Assembly: GCA_021018995.1 (NCBI GenBank)
Contig: CM037593.1
Location: 18,318,088 to 18,382,087 of the forward strand
Source: Chloranthus sessilifolius
Lineage: Eukaryota > Streptophyta > Magnoliopsida > Chloranthales > Chloranthaceae
Direction: 5' to 3'
Length of the DNA: 64,000 nucleotides
A model generated the notes under the pieces. The model made no database searches. It was not told the DNA's origin and saw nothing but the letters and a program-made list of their open reading frames with translations. Position numbers and translations under genes: made by a program. This document shows, in pieces, positions 9,430 through 21,629 of the stretch (its first letter is position 1; each line of letters begins with the position of its first letter).

Positions 9430-10377
9430 ATGGCATCACCATCATCTTCAAACTCCTCACGATACGCATACCCAACCAAGATCAATCTCGACAATTTTGG
9501 TACCATCAAGTTGTCCTCAACAAACTATAGATGGTGGGAGACTCAGGTTCTTGCACTCATTGAGAGTCAAGATTTGAAAGACTTTATCAATGGAGAAACA
9601 CTGCACCAGATGTAACCATTACTTAATCAGATGGAAAAGGCACAACTCTGAATCCTGATTTTGCGTCATGGACATGAGTGGATTGTTCAGTCAAGGCTTG
9701 GATCACAACAACCTTATCTGAAGAAGTTCTTGATGTCGTTGTAGGTCTTGTCATTGCTCAAGACATTTGGAAGGCCCTAGCTGCAGCCTTTGCTTCGAAT
9801 TCTCAAGCTAGGGAGTTCGAATTGCTCTCAAAACTCCAATTCCATAAGAAGGGAACGCAATCTCTCAGCTAAATACTTACAAGACTTTAATTTATCTGTG
9901 ATGAATTAAATGCTATAGGGAAAGTCATACCTGATCAAAACAAAGTCTTCTATATGTTGAATGAACTTGGACCTAAATGCGAGTCTTTCACAATGGCTAT
10001 GCTAAAGCCCCTGATAACTAGGCTATGCCGATATAAACCCTTTGTTACAAGTGCACGAACTACAAAAAAAAAGTTATCAAAGTGATGACACAAATGAGAA
10101 TATAGCCTTCTATGGGCAATGATATGGACGATCCAAAGCATATAAGAAAGGAAATGCCTCATTTTCTTCTAAAGGGAAAGGGTTCCCGCAATTCCAGAAA
10201 AGGGAGTCCTCTCATTCAACTCCTTACCAAACAAAAAATGATGGAGAACGAAAGAGTCAAGCAAAACATACCAATCGAACCATTTATTGCCAAATTTGCA
10301 AGAAGAGAGGACATGAGGCTCTCAAATATTGGCATCGCCTTGATACTAGCTATCAAATAGACGACATTCCCGAAGCC
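9430..10377 (+). pseudogene. Copia gag (broken)
   Basis: The likely start is the ATG at 9430, giving MASPSSSN followed by a typical copia gag N-terminus (KLSSTNYRWWETQV). The frame stops at the TAA after GETLHQM, and later pieces (9678-9872, WKALAAAFASNSQA) lie in other frames. They match the UBN2 gag domain. At 10288-10320 a CX2CX4HX4 zinc knuckle is readable, but its last Cys is replaced by Tyr (CQICKKRGHEALKY), a single G-to-A change. This frame runs on into the protease. Capsid and RNA packaging would be its role; stops, shifts and the lost zinc ligand make it non-functional. Confidence 0.85.
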
Positions 10378-11858
10378 ATGGCTGCCATGCACATTAATGA
10401 TGGACAAGAAGCAGAGTGGCATCCAGACACAGGTGCAACTGCTCACATAACTGAAACTGCTGGTAATCTTCTTACTTCATCTCCTTATAACGGATCAGAT
10501 TTTGTTATGATTGGAAATAGAAAGTTATTTCCTATCTCACATATTGGAAAAGGGAAAATTTCTGATAAAAATGGAAAAATTCTCTTAAAAGAAATCATAG
10601 TTGCTCCTACAACTAAAAAGAACATTCTCTTTGTATCCCACGTAACTAATGACTTTCCATGTTCTTTTGAATTTAATGACATGGGTTTTGTAATAAAGGA
10701 TCGGAGAACAAAGCTGGTGATAGCATCAGGGGGTAAGCGTGGAGGACTCTATGCATTGGATGAACCAAATGTTGAGACACACTTCTCACATCGATTCCGA
10801 TCAGCATCATGAGACATATGGCATTAGCGACTTGGTCACCCACAAGAGAAGAATCTTCAATTTCTAAGTTGATCTAGTAGTATTTCAGTTTCAAATAAAT
10901 CTAATACCTTTTGCATCAGTTGTCAGATGAGCAAACGCACTAAGCTTCCCTTTATTAGCACAATTATTTGTTCAAATAAACCTCTTCATAAGATCCGTTG
11001 TAATCTCTGGGGACTTGCTTTTGTTTACTCTAATAAGAGATTTGGTTTTTATGCCTTATTTGTTGATGACTATTCTCGATACAATTGATTCTTTCCTTTA
11101 AAAAGAAAGTCAAAGTTTACATCTGTTTTTATAAATTTTCAAAAAATGATTGAAAATCATATTAACAATAAGATTACAATTTTTCACTCTAACGAAGGTG
11201 GTGCGTTCCTTTCCTTAGTAAAGATCTTCATGATGACTTTACTAAGCAAGGAATCCTTCATACTATGTCTTGTGCCCATACCCCTGAACAAAATGGGGTT
11301 GTTGAGTGGAAGCACCGCAATATCATTCAGCTTGGGTTTGCAATGATGCTTCAAGTAAAAGCCCCTAAAAGCCTCTGGGTTGAAGCATTTTCTACGGAAT
11401 TTTTTCTTATCAATAGGCTACCCATGGCCCAACTTACAATGGACAGCCCTTACACTTTACAATTCCATCAGAAACCTGATTATTCTTCCTTTCGTATTTT
11501 TGGAACCCAATGTTTTCCGTATCTCAGAAGTTATGCAAGAGATAAACTCAACCCAAGATCACTTCCTTGCATTTTTATGGGGTACAACTATACGCAAAAG
11601 AGATATAGGTGTTTACATCGTCCTATTGGGAAGATCTATATCTCAAGACATGTCGTGTTTAATAAAGATTGCTTCCCATTTGCTAAGAGCAACCTATCTA
11701 CAATTCCCGTGGATGGTCAAATTTCCACTTACATCGAATGGATCACTGGCCACCTACCGGATGAACAAACCCAACAACAATCTGGGGACACTCTAATAGA
11801 CTCCCCTAATGTTCATGCACTCATAGCCCAACAACCATTTTCTTCACAATCCCAATAG
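10378..11858 (+). pseudogene. Copia protease and integrase (broken)
   Basis: The frame at 10378-10812 holds an aspartic protease with the active-site motif WHPDTGATAHIT and the GGLYAL pre-integrase segment. A damaged GAG-pre-integrase motif follows (RLGHPQ, CQMSKRTKLPF). The integrase core keeps the first catalytic Asp (FVDDYSRY). The second is lost: SDGGGEF of the family reads SNEGGAF here, with AAC at 11191-11193. The third, Glu in TPEQNGVVE, is kept. The frame 11265-11858 contains this last part and the C-terminal PDYSSFRIFGTQCFPYLR region. Frameshifts near 10812 and 11265 separate the parts. Element B begins just beyond 11858. Confidence 0.88.
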
Positions 11859-11867
11859 GCAGACTGG

Positions 11868-13065
11868 TCATTTTAAATTAAAACCTTGCAAGCGGACAAC
11901 ATCTATTGAAGTAGGGCGAATTCAAGGAAGTACCAAATGCAAAATTTTTGCTACAATGAAGATTAACAACTACACCAACACAATTAAAAAAATCTAAACA
12001 AAGCTTATGCAAGGAAAATAGTGAATAATCAAACAACTATGATGAGATAATCAAGAATTCCGCTAATCCTAGATTTATAGTTTTTCTACCAGCAATCCAT
12101 ATATTTAAATGAAAAATTATTTACCCTCATTTTACTACAAGCAAAACGATTCGATAAGAATGTGATTATGAGATTCGGCATACACTATCCTAATATGATG
12201 ACGCATTCAATCATGACATGAATCATGCAATAGATATAGCATATCACAAGCACATAATCACAAGCAAATATCAATCGTACGACATCCTATATTGGTATAC
12301 AAGTTCAATCTAGGTGGAATAACTTTTTTATTGTCGCTGATCTACAAGATCAACGACTATAAATGAGTATTCAAGGATATATCAATATACATAAACTATA
12401 GCCGTACAATTCAATAATTATGATAAGAAATGATGGGATTGAAAATAAATTAATTACTCATCTAGGAGTAGCGTCCTCCTTAATCGCGAGGTTTAGCCGC
12501 TGATCCTCCATCCGAATGCAACACATGAATTCAAAGCCATAAAAAATACTCTTTTATTTATCCAATGTTTGAATCTTTTAGAAAAAGATCTGGAACCTTA
12601 TAAAGCTTTGATTCCTAGTTACAAACTAATTATCAAAAGTTAAAACTAAACACTGAAAAACTATGGAATAAATCTAAGAAAAGACTAAGAAAATTGATCA
12701 AAAAGAGGACTTCCAAACCCCTAAACATTGCTTTGTATATATAGGGCGCGTCTGAAAGAATTTCCTTTTACTGGTCAATCGATTGAATTCCAAAATTCAA
12801 TTGATTGACTTCAAAATCTGAAATTGGTGGGATCAAATGTCTTAAAGTCAATAGATTGATTTTGGGAAATCAATTGATTGAATTTAAATTTATATTTTGA
12901 GGGAAAAATTAGCTGTCATAAATTCAATCGATTGATTTTCATAACTCAATCGATTGAATTTAAATTTAGCTTTGGGCGGCAAAACAGGTGTCATGCCCTC
13001 AATCGATTGATTTTCAGAACTCAATCGATTGAGGTAGAGCAGTGACATTTTTAATTCTCATAGCA
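11868..13065 (-). mobile_element. 3' LTR of element B
   Basis: Matches 19245-20165 joined to 33239-33597. A TATA-like TATATATA is at 12736-12743 (minus strand). Relative to the other LTR it lacks 63 bp at about 11926; the missing stretch (19301-19363) is bounded by AAGG on both sides, the mark of a short-repeat deletion. It contains four palindrome pairs at 12776-13031. Confidence 0.85.
12776..13031. repeat. Four CAATCGATTG pairs, each spaced exactly 22 bp
   Basis: Starts are 12776/12798, 12849/12871, 12925/12947 and 13000/13022; the pairs themselves repeat every 73-76 bp. Variants such as CAATTGATTG and CAATAGATTG occur. In the last pair the complementarity extends beyond the palindrome to a 13-bp stem, with a 10-base loop. 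The second LTR keeps the pattern at 33301/33322, 33373/33395 and 33532/33554, with an altered third group. Confidence 0.9.
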
Positions 13066-15313
13066 ATGATAAATATGTCGGAACAAGTAAACTAACATCT
13101 TAAGAAAATATATATACTTTTGAATTGTACGGCTAGGTATCCCTAGTAGAATTGTGTCTTCTAAGAGTTTACAGTGAAGTTATCCACTAACTTCCAAAAC
13201 TATTTTTGAAACCATCGGTAAATTGAATTTTCAAAACCAATTTCTATAATATATATACTTTTGAAAACAAAAATTAGTAATTGTTTTAACATGTGAATTT
13301 TCATTACCAAATACCGATGCCATATTAATTCTACCGATGCCCAGTCAAATTGATTCAGTGTTCCGATCCTTAGATACTTCCTTCATTCATGCCTAGACTG
13401 ACGTGTGTGTACTTACCAATGTAAAAATCTTTCCATCGCGGGACTAGTTCAAACAAAAAATCGCAGGATCCCATGTCTTAACCCAATCATCACTTAAGTA
13501 TACGCTCAAAATAAAATCACTCCGATGAATGTTCAGTTTTCACACACATGTGAGAGTTACAACACAAATCAAAAAGTCTCACATGGTATAAGAAACACGA
13601 TGCATCCAAAAATAAAATGAATCTCAAAATGAAGGATATTTGTATCCTAAGCATGTCATACCTAGCACCATAGACATTACACTCTCATTCTCCATAAAAC
13701 ATTTACCGATCGAGATTGGATCAAGAAGGTCTTTTTACGAGTTGTAATGGGGCTCAGGTAAGTGTTAAGAAAGAAAGGGAAGTTGGGTATCAAATTCTTT
13801 GAAAGTCGGGGAAAGAAACTAATCTAATTTTCTAATTTTTCCATTTTTTCTTTTTCTAATTTCCCAGAATTTTTCTTTTTCTTTTTCTCAACTTTCTTTT
13901 CTTTTCTTTTTACTCATGTTCCTTTTGAACTCACCTCCATTTTTCTTTTTCATTTTTAACCTTTTTTTTTTTCCTTTTTTTTTTTTCTTCATATAATTTC
14001 TGCCATTTGCTCCCGCTCTCAGTAAACACCACGCTCATCCCTCGCCACTTACTCTCTTCCCATTTACTCTCATCCCTCGTTCTCAATTTCTCAGAGATTG
14101 AAAGGTAAAGCTTAAATTTTTAGAAATGGTGTCGGGGTATGGTTAATATGACTTATCAAGAAATATATAAAGGTAAAATTTTCAATCAGGCTCAAAAAGG
14201 GTACTAAAAGGCAAATCTGTATGTGGCGGGGTATTTTAGGCATAAGCGAGCCAAAGACGACCTTCAATCACTTTCTCTCAAGGTGGTAAGTATGTCGATT
14301 TGTATTGAGTTAAAGTGCAATGTCTTATAGTACAAGGATATGGAGCAATGCAAAGTAACAAACCAAATTGAAATATATGAGATTAAGCAAGCAAACACGT
14401 ATTAAAAGATGCTCCGAATTTGTATAAGCACTCAACAAGAATGGATAGATGGATCTAAAGCTCACCGGGTTTAGTCTTTCCTAGGATCCAAAGATTCAAA
14501 AATACTAATCCCTTGATTTCTAAACTTAAGCATGGTAGTAGTGCAAAATTTTTTCTAAGCATGAAATTCAGATTTAACCTTAAATGTTCACATTGAAATC
14601 AATAATCCTAGACAACAACAGTCCAAACATGACATAAATATTTTTAAACTAGAATTTACATGCATCAACAATAACAGTTTGAAAACTACAGGAAAATAAA
14701 GCAAAAGATGTTTTTTTTAAAATTTTTAAACTGTACAAAAAAAGGGTTTTGAGGGTGTCAAAACAGTGGTTGATCACATATGCATAAATGTAGAAATACA
14801 AACCACAAAATAAGCGTCAACACCCCCAAAGCTGAGTGGTGCAATGCCCTCATTGAACAAAACACTAAACAAAAAAAAACAGAACAAGAGGGCATTTAAA
14901 CAATATAGCTCAAGCACATTAAATTTAAAGAAACTACGACAAAAGTAAAACTAACTAAACTAATAAAGTACAAATCTAAACCCCCTTGTTTTTTATTATT
15001 GTTATTATTTTGAAATAAACAAATTAGGTTGCCTCCCAATAAGCACTAAGTTTTCGATCTTCAACCGGACCACCTCAATCTATGAGAGACACGAAAGAGG
15101 GTTTTACATATAACATGTTTTGGGCACCCTTTTCATCACTTAAGGTCTTGAGGCTTTTTGGGTAAACTTTCAACAAAGTCATCCACCCTGGAAACCATGA
15201 AATAATCGGTTTCAGCGTGTGTTGGCAATTTAAGAGCACCAAATAACTCATTATTTACAACCAAACGATTTAAAGATTTGTCTAAGTATTGTATAAATGG
15301 ATCTCTGGGCACA
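13066..15313 (-). other. 3' non-coding interior of element B
   Basis: No pol-like frame. The segment 13380-14150 is the reverse complement counterpart of 3480-4240 in element A. A pyrimidine-rich tract runs 13840-14000. The conserved hairpin and G-tract (CAATG-AGGG-CATTG, then TTTGGGGGTG) read on the minus strand at 14821-14852. Confidence 0.6.
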
Positions 15314-15318
15314 TAAGG

Positions 15319-17886
15319 TGTAATAACCCGAAAATCTGAAACTACTTGACTGCTTCGTCTTACGTGCCCAACACAGAAAACGAGGCAAACTTTAATTTTA
15401 TAATAATATTTAACACTGTCAATGTGTGATCTGTACGTGTGTGAGGTCAGTTGTCAAGTGAGATGCAAATCTGATGCATGTCAGAACCATAGATAGGATA
15501 CCGCACACTTGAGTTGCCGTACGCGCTCAACACCGGAACCAAACCTAGATATTTAGATTATAGCTTAAATGGAGGGAGAGAGGGGTTGGAAACCTCTTCT
15601 CTACTCTTTCCTTGTTGCCCATCCCTGTGTGAAGCTTGGTGTATGCTTCGAGAGATCTCGCGTGCCTGATTGATCTCGTTTTGCTAACCGAATCCCGGAG
15701 AGCTCCTCACTTGAAGCTCTAGATCGTGAGAAATCCTAGATCCCCGGTTAGGAAAGATCGGTGTGCAAGACCCACTTGTGATCTGGACCCGTTGAGCAAG
15801 CTTGGACTTTCGAGTAGCTGTGTGGAGCCGCGCTCCTAGCTATGGATCCGACAACGGCGGCGAAAGCTCCTGTTTCATCCACGAAACCCTCTTTGAGCTC
15901 AAGTCACCTCGGATTTCGGAAGAGGCCGTGAAAAGGTGAGCTGATGCATATTTTTATAGCTTTGATGTTTTATTGGGTGTGCACACCGTTGTTTTTCCGA
16001 GTTGTACACCTACCGAAAAGATCGCAGGTTGAAGATGACGAACCAGTAACCTAACTGGGACTGTCATGTTCGAACGATCGAGTCTGAAGCTTGATCGATC
16101 AAACCTGACAGGGCCTTAGGGATTTTGAGATCTGGTGGTTCAAACAGCTCGAATATGGGTTCGAATAGTTCGAAACTACAATTCGAACGATCAAGTCTGA
16201 AGCTTGATCGATCAAACTGTATAGTTTTATGTAAAACAGGAGGGTATGTTTTTCTAGAAACTGGGTCTATACGGTTTGAACAATCGAACTAGGAGTTCGA
16301 TAGTTCGAACTACAGTTCGAGTGATCGAACATGAAGCTCGATCGATCGAACTGTGTATGTGAATATACAAACAGAATAACAGAAAGTTAGGTTTTTGGCT
16401 TTGTGGGTTCGAACAGAGGTTCGAACGATCGAACTCCCTATCGAAACTAGGGAGTTCGATCGTTCGAAGTGCTTTATGCTTGTGAGCCTATGGAGTTCGA
16501 TCGATCGAACTCCAGACCTTTGGGATTTCGATCGATCGAGATTCCCTGTGTATGCTTGTTAGGTTTTCTGAGGGAAACTCTACGGTAATTTGTACCAGTA
16601 CGTTATCCGACACTTCTGACACTTAGTACACTGTATTTATGGTCTAGGTTAAGATCGTGATGCTTTAAACAACTTTGAATTTGCTTAGAAAGACCCATTT
16701 TTGGTAGGAGAAATTCAACCTAACTTGCATTTATTTATAATCTCACGGACTCATAGCATCTGTATTCTGACGCATGTTCTGATTTTATTTTCTCAAATCA
16801 TGCCTTGCATATAAATAAAAGTTCTGTCACCTCTGATTCTTGTTATCCGATACTTGCCATCTGATTCCTGATATTATGAGATATGCATTTGATTTAAAGT
16901 TCATGTGACGAATCCCAACAACTCGGCGATATGTCCGTGACCGGCACGGTGGGATATCCGTGTATCTGATTTTAAATTTCTCGATACAATTTGCTCTTTT
17001 TTGATGAGGCATTGTTGTATCTCTGAAATTATTCATTGAACGACGATGGTCGGGGTTACCCATCGGCACACATTTGACTACCATGTGTTATATTCACGAG
17101 AGTTATTTAAGTATATAATTTAAGTCATTTAAATACTGTATATTTAGCATCTTGAAAACTCTGAGGATAAATCTGCTTTCTGACATTCTGCATCTATTCT
17201 GTCTTTTAAAAAAGCTTTACATCTGATATCTGATCATTCTATCTATATTCATCTATTTTGGACCATCTGTTCTGAGATATGTTCTGAATACCATGATTTA
17301 CTATTTAAATGCAATTTATTTAAGTTTCTTCTATTGAGCTTAGATGGTTAACTAACTTCTGACTCTATGTCATAGGTTCTGAGGCTAGGACTCCTGGTAC
17401 AGAGAGTAATCCTGATTATCAGCCTAAGGCAGAGGCTGAGGAGGAGGACACTGATATCCCAGCTGACGAGTATTATCCGTAGCTAGGGTATTGTTAGACT
17501 GGTATTTTTGGGATTTGTATCTGGTATTTTGGATTATAGGTGTGCCTGGTGGCCACTCTGATATGTAGCAAACTCTGTAGTTACTTTTACTTATTGTTGT
17601 ATACATCTTATAGGAACCACCATTGGGAACCATTGTTTTGAGTGATGGATGTCCATCACTAGTGGTTCTTCTTGGTTCCTTTTTGAAGGATGTATATTTT
17701 TTTTTGAGATATATGTTATTTGCTTTCATTTTATTACCTTACGTATTGACTCTATCTACCTCTTTTGATAGTGTTTGCTCTGATTTTCGCTACATGATCA
17801 GACATTCTTTGGTTTGTTCTAGGGTTCATCAATGATTATGATCCTGATGGCACGAGTTTTCGGGTGCGAAAATTCGGGCTATTACA
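15319..17886 (+). mobile_element. Solo LTR F (2568 bp)
   Basis: Starts TGTAATAACCCG, ends CGGGCTATTACA, and is flanked by the perfect 5-bp duplication TAAGG (15314-15318 and 17887-17891). There is no interior, primer site or second LTR, so it is a solo LTR left by recombination. The termini are of the TGTNA...TNACA type common in Ty3-gypsy (Tekay/Del-like) LTRs; lineage is inference. A TATA-like stretch lies near 15558-15570. The small frames inside are chance. Confidence 0.92.
16072..16537. repeat. Palindrome pairs of GAACGATC/GATCGATC in LTR F
   Basis: Cores start at 16072/16093, 16185/16206, 16278/16299/16319/16340, 16423, 16458, 16499 and 16530. Spacing inside pairs is 20-21 bp; the last pair is 31 bp apart. 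Flanks give GTTCGATCGATCGAAC-like extended palindromes. The array begins about 750 bp from the LTR start, the same place as in D (minus strand) and H. Confidence 0.85.
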
Positions 17887-17980
17887 TAAGGTACCTCATA
17901 TGTAATGTTTGACTGTTTAATCGATGTAAAACAAGGAATTGTGTCCTCCTTGCAATTGTTTTTGAGGTATTAGAGGGGTA

Positions 17981-18470
17981 TCACAAATTGATTGGTATTG
18001 ATTGGTTATCGTCCACTATTTCAATCATATAAGGGCCAACAACATCTTCCTTGTAAGTTACCTCATGTCCGCTCCTAAGGGTCACTGTCTCAACCTCAGG
18101 CTCATGGGTGGGGGTAGTTTCTTCTTCCCAAATCAAATCTTGCGAGATGCTTATTGGTTGGCTAGGCAAGGTATCATCCTCCCTAGTAATGGCAGAGGCT
18201 AACTGCCCTATTTGATATTCAATTCTCGCAAGATAATCAGATTGGGATTACAGTTCTTCTAACATAGTTAACACCTAGTCTTCGAAACCAGAACTCCATC
18301 CGGATTGTGAATATTGTGGGTCAAATTGAGGTTGGTCTGAAATTTTTTGCATATAAAGCCGATTGAATTAACAACCCTAATTTGGTTCCTACCAATTATG
18401 ACCATTCTCCCCATATTCATCCCAATTTTGGTATGAAGTCTCATAATTAAACCCATAAAAAGATGGGGTT
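17981..18470 (-). pseudogene. Gag C-terminal remnant of element B
   Basis: On the minus strand the frame at 17981-18260 contains IGQLASAI...LPSQPI, the typical tail of Ty3-gypsy gag, then an acidic stretch and ETVTLRSGHEV, matching the conserved TLRSG motif at the gag-pol join. Upstream, 18268-18470 encodes an Asn/Tyr/Trp-rich segment in mixed frames. Neither the Retrotrans_gag domain nor protease is found. Non-functional. Confidence 0.6.
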
Positions 18471-19217
18471 ATAGGAATCGTGAGAAACTCCATATGTTAA
18501 AGACATAAACTAGAAAAAAAAAATACAAATACAAAAACCTAACTAAATCAAAAAAGAAAGGTGCGTACTTTGGTCTCTCGCAAGAGTCCCCTTCGAAGCT
18601 TTGATAGACTCGGACCTCGATTTCCAAATCTGAAAAAAAAAGTAAACTATAATTAGAAAATTACTAATACAAATAAACTAAAGGCAATAAACAAAATCCT
18701 ACAAATCCTACTAAAGAAAAAAAAAAAAAATAAATAAATATCCTACAAATCCTAAAAAAAATCCTACAGATCCTCTACATTAAAAGAAATAAAATTCAAC
18801 AAATCTTAAAAAAAATCTAACAAATCATGCAAATCCTAAAAAAAATCTACAAGTTCTACAAATCCGAAAAAAAGTCCTAAAAATCTTAAAAAAATTAAAA
18901 GACTTAAAAGACAATAAACTAAAAGGCAATAAACTAAAAGAAATCTATAAATTTGAAATTAGAAATCCAAAAAATCCTACAAATCCTAAAAAAATTAAAA
19001 AATTCCTAAAAATTCAAAAATTCAAATGTTTTTTTTTATAAATGAAAACGAACTGAGAAGCAGCCACAGTTCAAAATCAATCGATTGATTTTTGAAAATC
19101 GATCGATTGAAACACAACAAAGAGCAGAATATTTATAGTTCACACAAACAAAACAAATTTTTTTTCGATCTCTAAACAAACCAAAACACTCTTGAGAAAT
19201 AGCAAAATTTCGTTGCT
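18471..19217 (-). other. AT-rich leader of element B
   Basis: A-rich low-complexity DNA with repeated AAATCCTA-like words, comparable to the leader of element A. A palindrome pair at 19078/19100 (CAATCGATTG and CGATCGATTG, 22 bp apart) repeats the LTR motif inside the leader. Confidence 0.6.
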
Positions 19218-19235
19218 TCCCTGGCAACGGTGCTA
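19218..19235 (-). promoter_or_regulatory. Primer-binding site of element B (tRNA-Asp-like)
   Basis: The minus strand reads TAGCACCGTTGCCAGGGA. It differs from the site complementary to plant tRNA-Asp at three places, all G to A. It lies about 10 bp from the 5' LTR and fixes the orientation of the element. Confidence 0.75.
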
Positions 19236-19244
19236 AAAATTTAT

Positions 19245-20165
19245 TCGTTTTAAATTAAATCCTTGCAAGCGCACAAGAACTATTGAAGTAGGGCGAATTC
19301 AAGGGTGTCGAACCCACAGGAAAGCATGAAACTTAATTAATTCTCAAAGAGCGTGCTATACCTAAGGAAGTACCAAAGGCATATATTTTGTTACGATGAA
19401 GATTAACAACTGCACCAACACAATTAAAGAAATCTAAACAAAGCTTATGCAAGGAAAACATTGAATAATCAAACAACTATAATGAGATAATCAAGGATTC
19501 TGCTAACCCTAGATTTATAATATTTCTACCAACAATCCAAGCATTTCAATGACAAATTATTTACCCTTATTTTATTACAAGCAAAATGATTTGATAAGAA
19601 TGTGACTATGAGATTCGGCATACACTATCCTAACACTATGACGCATTCAATCACGATATGAATCATACAATAGGTATACCATATCAGAAGTACGTAACCA
19701 CAACAAGTAAAAATCAATCATACGACATCCTATATCGGTCTACAAGATTGATTTAGATGGAATAACTCTTTTATTGTTGTCGATCTACAAGATCAACGAT
19801 TATAAATGAGCATTCGATGATATATCAATAAGCATAAACTATAGTTGTACGATTCAATAATCATGACAAGAAATGATGGGATTGAAAATAAATTAATTAC
19901 TCATCTAAGGATTGTGTTCTCCTTGATAGCAGGGTTTAGCCGCTCTTCCTCAATCCGAATACAACACACGAATTCAAATTCATAAAAATGTTCTTTTTTT
20001 TATCCAATGTTTGGATCTTCTAGGAAAAGATTTAGAACCTTACAAAGCTTATTCCTAATTACAAACTAATTATCAAAAGCTAAAATTAAACACTGAAAAA
20101 CTAAGGAGAAAACCTAAGAAATGACTAAGAAAATCGGCCAAAAAGAGGCCTCCAAAAAAGGACTT
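19245..20165 (-). mobile_element. 5' LTR of element B, left piece
   Basis: Collinear with 11868 to about 12710. Interrupted at 20165 by element C; GACTT at 20161-20165 is one copy of C's target duplication. Confidence 0.85.
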
Positions 20166-21605
20166 TGATCAATCACAAAAATAGACCATATTATCACTCT
20201 TAACGTAGTGATGCTAGACTCAGTTTGCTACTAACAAGATACTGATGTGCAAATATTAAGAATAAACATCAAAAGAGAATCAAAGTGTTAATCTTCGTCA
20301 AAGGAATACATAAAGCAGTAAGAAAGACGATCGAGCATAAAAGACGATTCGATGCATACTAAAAGCCAAAAATCTTACTTTGTGACTAAATGAAATGAAA
20401 GAAAGAAATGAAAAATCGTGAATTACGATTCTTCAAAAGCCGCTTCAGATCGGAGTGCGATACAAAAGAGAAAATGATCGTTTGTAATGACAAATCATCC
20501 TGAGAGAAAGCTATGTAAAAAAGAAAATCGTGATTTATGATTTTATAGATAAAGACTCTTGATGCTCTTGATCATGTGAAATCTACACCGCCATGCACAT
20601 AATTAGAAGACTTTTTAAATTAAAAGTCTGGCAAATCACAGATCTGAGAAGATTGAAGAAGAGAAATTCCTGAAGGACTCTGCTGCTGAAATTATGGAGC
20701 AATCCTCGAGCGCATCAACTATTCAAAGCAAGGAAGAACTAGGATTAGAACTAGAGTTATAGTAGGGAACTGTTCTCTGTAGTTTCTTTTATTAGGAATA
20801 TAATAATATAAACCGACTCTTTATGATCTATAAATAAGAGAGCTCGACATAAGAGAAGAATCATCAAAGGAACTCTCAGCATCAATTGATGATTGAGGTT
20901 GAGTTTTCTTTCGATCAACTTTAGTTTAGTTTAGTTTAAATATCGAAGATTTCTTAAGAACAATTGACGGTTACAATTGGGAGCAGGAAGATTACAGTAG
21001 GTTGTCTGAGGTTTCTCTCGATTAATTGATGCCTGAGGACGAGAGTTGAGGATCAACACAGTTTTTATTGCTAACTAGTTTAGATTTATTTTATGCACTT
21101 TTACTACTTTGTAAACATCTAAAAGTTTTTTATTTGAATTGGCGACTCAGATTGAGAATTTTTAGATTAGTATAATGGTTTTATTTTTCCATCTTCAATT
21201 TTCTTGAGTTAGGTTAACGCCCAAATTTTAGGAAAATTGCTGATTAGATTAAATTTGTGTTAAAGAATTCTAGAGTTTGATTGACGCCCAAATTTTAGAG
21301 GACTGTAATACGGTGTAACAATATTTTAATTTTATAAATATCTGAGAACTGAAGGATTGGGATTGGCGACCATAATCTGGAAGGAGGAGGATTTAGATTT
21401 ATTTTCTATAATTACTTTAAACAAACCATTCTTTTATTCATATTTCTCTAGTAGTTTAGGATCTTAAAAGACAAGTATAAGTTTTTAGGAGCCACAAATT
21501 ATAAAGATAATCACTTCCTCGTGGAAATTTCCCTATATTAGTGCTACAATCTCTATTGTGTATTTGCAATAGGTTAAGACTTTAGTAAGAATTTAGAGCA
21601 CGTCA
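20166..21605 (+). mobile_element. 5' LTR of element C
   Basis: 1440 bp, starts TGATCAATCAC and ends GAGCACGTCA. The TATA box TATAAATAA is at 20829-20837. It does not carry the paired palindromes found in A, B, D, F and H. Confidence 0.92.
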
Positions 21606-21611
21606 AGTTTT

Positions 21612-21629
21612 TGGCACTGTTGTCGAGGA
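21612..21629 (+). promoter_or_regulatory. Primer-binding site of element C (tRNA-Asp-like)
   Basis: TGGCACTGTTGTCGAGGA, 6 bp after the LTR. It differs from the canonical tRNA-Asp site at four positions, all transitions. Confidence 0.78.

Noticed and set aside
15319-17886. F as a complete short retrotransposon
   Set aside because: There is no primer site, polypurine tract or repeated end inside; a single LTR with a 5-bp duplication is simpler.
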